Shown in pieces: positions 23,266 to 24,817 of a DNA stretch of 24,817 nucleotides (position 1 is the stretch's first letter; each line of letters begins with the position of its first letter). The DNA comes from an uncultured Eubacteriales bacterium (GTDB lineage Bacteria > Bacillota > Clostridia > Oscillospirales > Acutalibacteraceae): the NCBI GenBank assembly GCA_934615635.1, contig CAKTTT010000011.1:1-24817 (forward strand). The letters are read 5' to 3'. The position numbers and the translations under genes were made by a program. The notes below the pieces were generated by a model that was not told the origin of the DNA, ran no database searches, and saw only the letters and a program-made list of their open reading frames with translations.

Positions 23266-24570
23266 ATGAAACAGGATATGCTGGTTATTTTGGATCTGGG
23301 CAGCACGGAAAATACCGCCGTGGCCCGTGCGGTGCGCGCCCTGGGCGTTTACAGCGAGATTTATCCCCACGATATCACCAGGGAGGAGCTGCTGGCCCTG
23401 CCGGGGGTGAAGGGCGTGATCCTCAACGGCGGCCCCAACCGCCGGGTGGACGGTCGGAACGTGGAGGTGCGGCCGGAGCTGTACGACTGCGGCCTGCCAA
23501 TGCTGGCCGTGGCCTGCCCCGACGCCGCCTGCCCCAAGCGGGAGAGCTGGCCGGAGGGGGAGGAAGCGATGCAGGAGGCGCTGCGCCCCTTCGTTTTCGA
23601 AACCTGCGGCGCTCAGGCCAATTGGAACATGAAGAATTTCATCGCCGATCAGGTGGAGCTGGTGCGCCGCCAGGTGGGGGATAAAAAGGTGCTGTTGGCC
23701 CTCAGCGGCGGGGTGGACAGCTCGGTGGTGGCGGCGCTGCTGCTCAAGGCCATCGGGAATCAGCTCACCTGCGTACACGTCAACCACGGCTTGCTGCGCA
23801 AGGGGGAGCCGGAGCAGGTGGTGGAGGTGTTCCAGCGCCGGCTGAAGGCGAACCTGGTGTATGTGGACGCCAGCGAGCGGTTCCTGGGCAAACTGGCCGG
23901 GGTGGCGGATCCCGAGCAGAAGCGGAAGATCATCGGCGCGGAGTTTATCCGGGTGTTCGAGGAGGAGGCCCGCAAGCTGGAGGGGATCGATTTCCTGGCC
24001 CAGGGCACCATTTATCCAGATATCGTGGAAAGCGGCACCAAAACCGCCAAGGTGGTGAAGTCCCATCACAATGTGGGCGGGTTGCCGGAGGATCTGGCCT
24101 TCCAACTGGTGGAGCCGCTGCGGCAGCTCTTTAAGGACGAGGTGCGGGCCTGCGGCGTGGAGCTGGGGCTGCCGGATGAAATGGTTTACCGTCAGCCCTT
24201 CCCCGGCCCCGGCCTGGGCGTGCGCTGCCTGGGCGCCATCACCCGGGAACGGCTGGAGGCGGTGCGGGAATCGGACGCCATCCTCCGGGAGGAATTCCGG
24301 AAAGCGGGGCTGGACAAGACGGTGTGGCAGTATTTCACCATTGTGCCGGATTTCCGCTCGGTGGGGGTGCGGGACAATGCCCGCAGCTTTGAATATCCTG
24401 TGATCCTGCGGGCGGTGAACACGGTGGACGCCATGACCGCGGCTATCGAGCCTCTGCCCTGGCCGGTGCTGCAAAGGATAACCGACCGGATTCTGGCCGA
24501 GGTGAAGGGTGTCAACCGGGTGTGCTACGACCTGTCTCCCAAGCCGCCGGCCACGATAGAGTGGGAGTGA
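23266..24570 (+). CDS. guaA: GMP synthase with degenerate, shortened glutaminase domain
   Basis: GMP synthase converts XMP to GMP with ATP and an amino-group donor. This protein has 434 residues versus the usual 510-525. Residues 1-75 resemble the start of the class I glutaminase domain (ILDLGSTENTAVARAVRALGVYSEI, GVILNGGP). The nucleophile motif GICYGMQ is replaced by AVACPDA (residues 81-87), and the following 70-80 residues, including the catalytic FHPE His/Glu, are missing. The chain rejoins at FVFETCGAQANWNMKNFI. The ATP-pyrophosphatase domain is intact: LALSGGVDSSV (P-loop at 147-152), HNVGGLP, and QPFPGPGLGVRC (about 310-321). The dimerisation domain ends in ATIEWE as normal. It should be ammonia-dependent or use an outside glutaminase. 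GAAAGGAG precedes the ATG. Confidence 0.92.
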   Translation: MKQDMLVILDLGSTENTAVARAVRALGVYSEIYPHDITREELLALPGVKGVILNGGPNRRVDGRNVEVRPELYDCGLPMLAVACPDAACPKRESWPEGEEAMQEALRPFVFETCGAQANWNMKNFIADQVELVRRQVGDKKVLLALSGGVDSSVVAALLLKAIGNQLTCVHVNHGLLRKGEPEQVVEVFQRRLKANLVYVDASERFLGKLAGVADPEQKRKIIGAEFIRVFEEEARKLEGIDFLAQGTIYPDIVESGTKTAKVVKSHHNVGGLPEDLAFQLVEPLRQLFKDEVRACGVELGLPDEMVYRQPFPGPGLGVRCLGAITRERLEAVRESDAILREEFRKAGLDKTVWQYFTIVPDFRSVGVRDNARSFEYPVILRAVNTVDAMTAAIEPLPWPVLQRITDRILAEVKGVNRVCYDLSPKPPATIEWE

Positions 24571-24652
24571 GGAAACGGGGGGCGTTTCCTCGGGAAGAAG
24601 GGCTGTCGGAGCAAGGCTCCTCCCGCCGCTGAAGCGGTATCGCCCTTCTTCC
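24569..24652 (+). other. Structured region after guaA: hairpin plus predicted three-way junction
   Basis: A 9-base-arm hairpin (24569-24577 with 24583-24591) overlaps the guaA stop. It is followed by perfect 11-base arms (24593-24603 with 24642-24652) that enclose two 5-bp hairpins, GGAGC/GCTCC and CCGCT/AGCGG, forming a three-way junction. I do not match it to a known RNA family; it may be part of the 3'-end structure of the guaA mRNA. Confidence 0.4.
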
Positions 24653-24673
24653 GGATATATTGGAGACTTCTAA

Positions 24674-24718
24674 AAGAGAGAGGGGAAACGGACCGTTTCC
24701 CCTCTCTCTTCTGGTTTT
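24674..24718 (+). terminator. Long hairpin terminator after guaA
   Basis: Arms 24674-24689 and 24695-24710 are perfectly complementary (16 bp) with a 5-base loop, followed by CTGGTTTT. It is the likely transcription end of guaA. The remaining 99 bases to the window edge hold no supported gene. Confidence 0.75.
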
Positions 24719-24817
24719 CACCGGGATGCCCCGGCGGCGGAAGGCTGCGGAGGATCATTTGCCGGGGGATTTCGGCCGCGAATAGGGAACAAATTGTAAT
24801 ATGATTCGACATTATAC

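Overview
The window is GC-rich bacterial DNA from an endospore-forming Firmicute, most likely a high-GC clostridium of the Oscillospiraceae/Ruminococcaceae type. The evidence is a full-length spoVT, lipoproteins with Gram-positive lipoboxes, strong Shine-Dalgarno sites (AAAGGAGG), YdbS/YdbT-type PH proteins, and an LPXTG-like surface protein. Genus and species cannot be read from the sequence. I see no phage, insertion sequence, CRISPR array or rRNA. There is one tRNA (Tyr).

Layout. 1-4.5 kb: a truncated GHL10-type lipoprotein on the minus strand, divergent from DUF1294 and DUF503 small proteins and a YyaL/DUF255 thioredoxin-fold protein. 4.8-7.4 kb: a two-gene minus-strand unit with a WG-repeat-like lipoprotein followed by an orphan PstS-like phosphate-binding lipoprotein. 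7.4-10.1 kb: mostly non-coding DNA with a DUF1801 gene and an AT-rich patch holding a DUF4275-like gene beside tRNA-Tyr. 10.3-13.3 kb (minus): ydbS-like, ydbT-like, then spoVT. 13.5-17.3 kb (plus): a four-gene Rnf operon, rnfC-rnfD-rnfG followed by a divergent protein that looks like RnfE fused to RnfA, closed by a terminator with no rnfB. 17.6-19.7 kb (minus): a TRM11-like methyltransferase and a geranylgeranyl-reductase-family flavoprotein. 19.8-21.0 kb (minus): a DUF4430 wall-anchored protein under a cobalamin riboswitch. 21.2-23.1 kb (minus): two small membrane proteins and nagA. 23.2-24.6 kb (plus): guaA with a degenerate glutaminase domain, followed by structured 3' DNA.

The most noteworthy items are three. 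The Rnf operon lacks its ferredoxin-facing subunit and has a fused membrane core with no cysteine in its last 143 residues. The short GMP synthase has lost the glutaminase catalytic residues. A B12 riboswitch drives a DUF4430 surface protein, pointing to a role in cobalamin capture. Several sigma-A type promoters with 16-18 bp spacing could be placed, including one whose -35 and spacer carry a 9-bp-arm palindrome.
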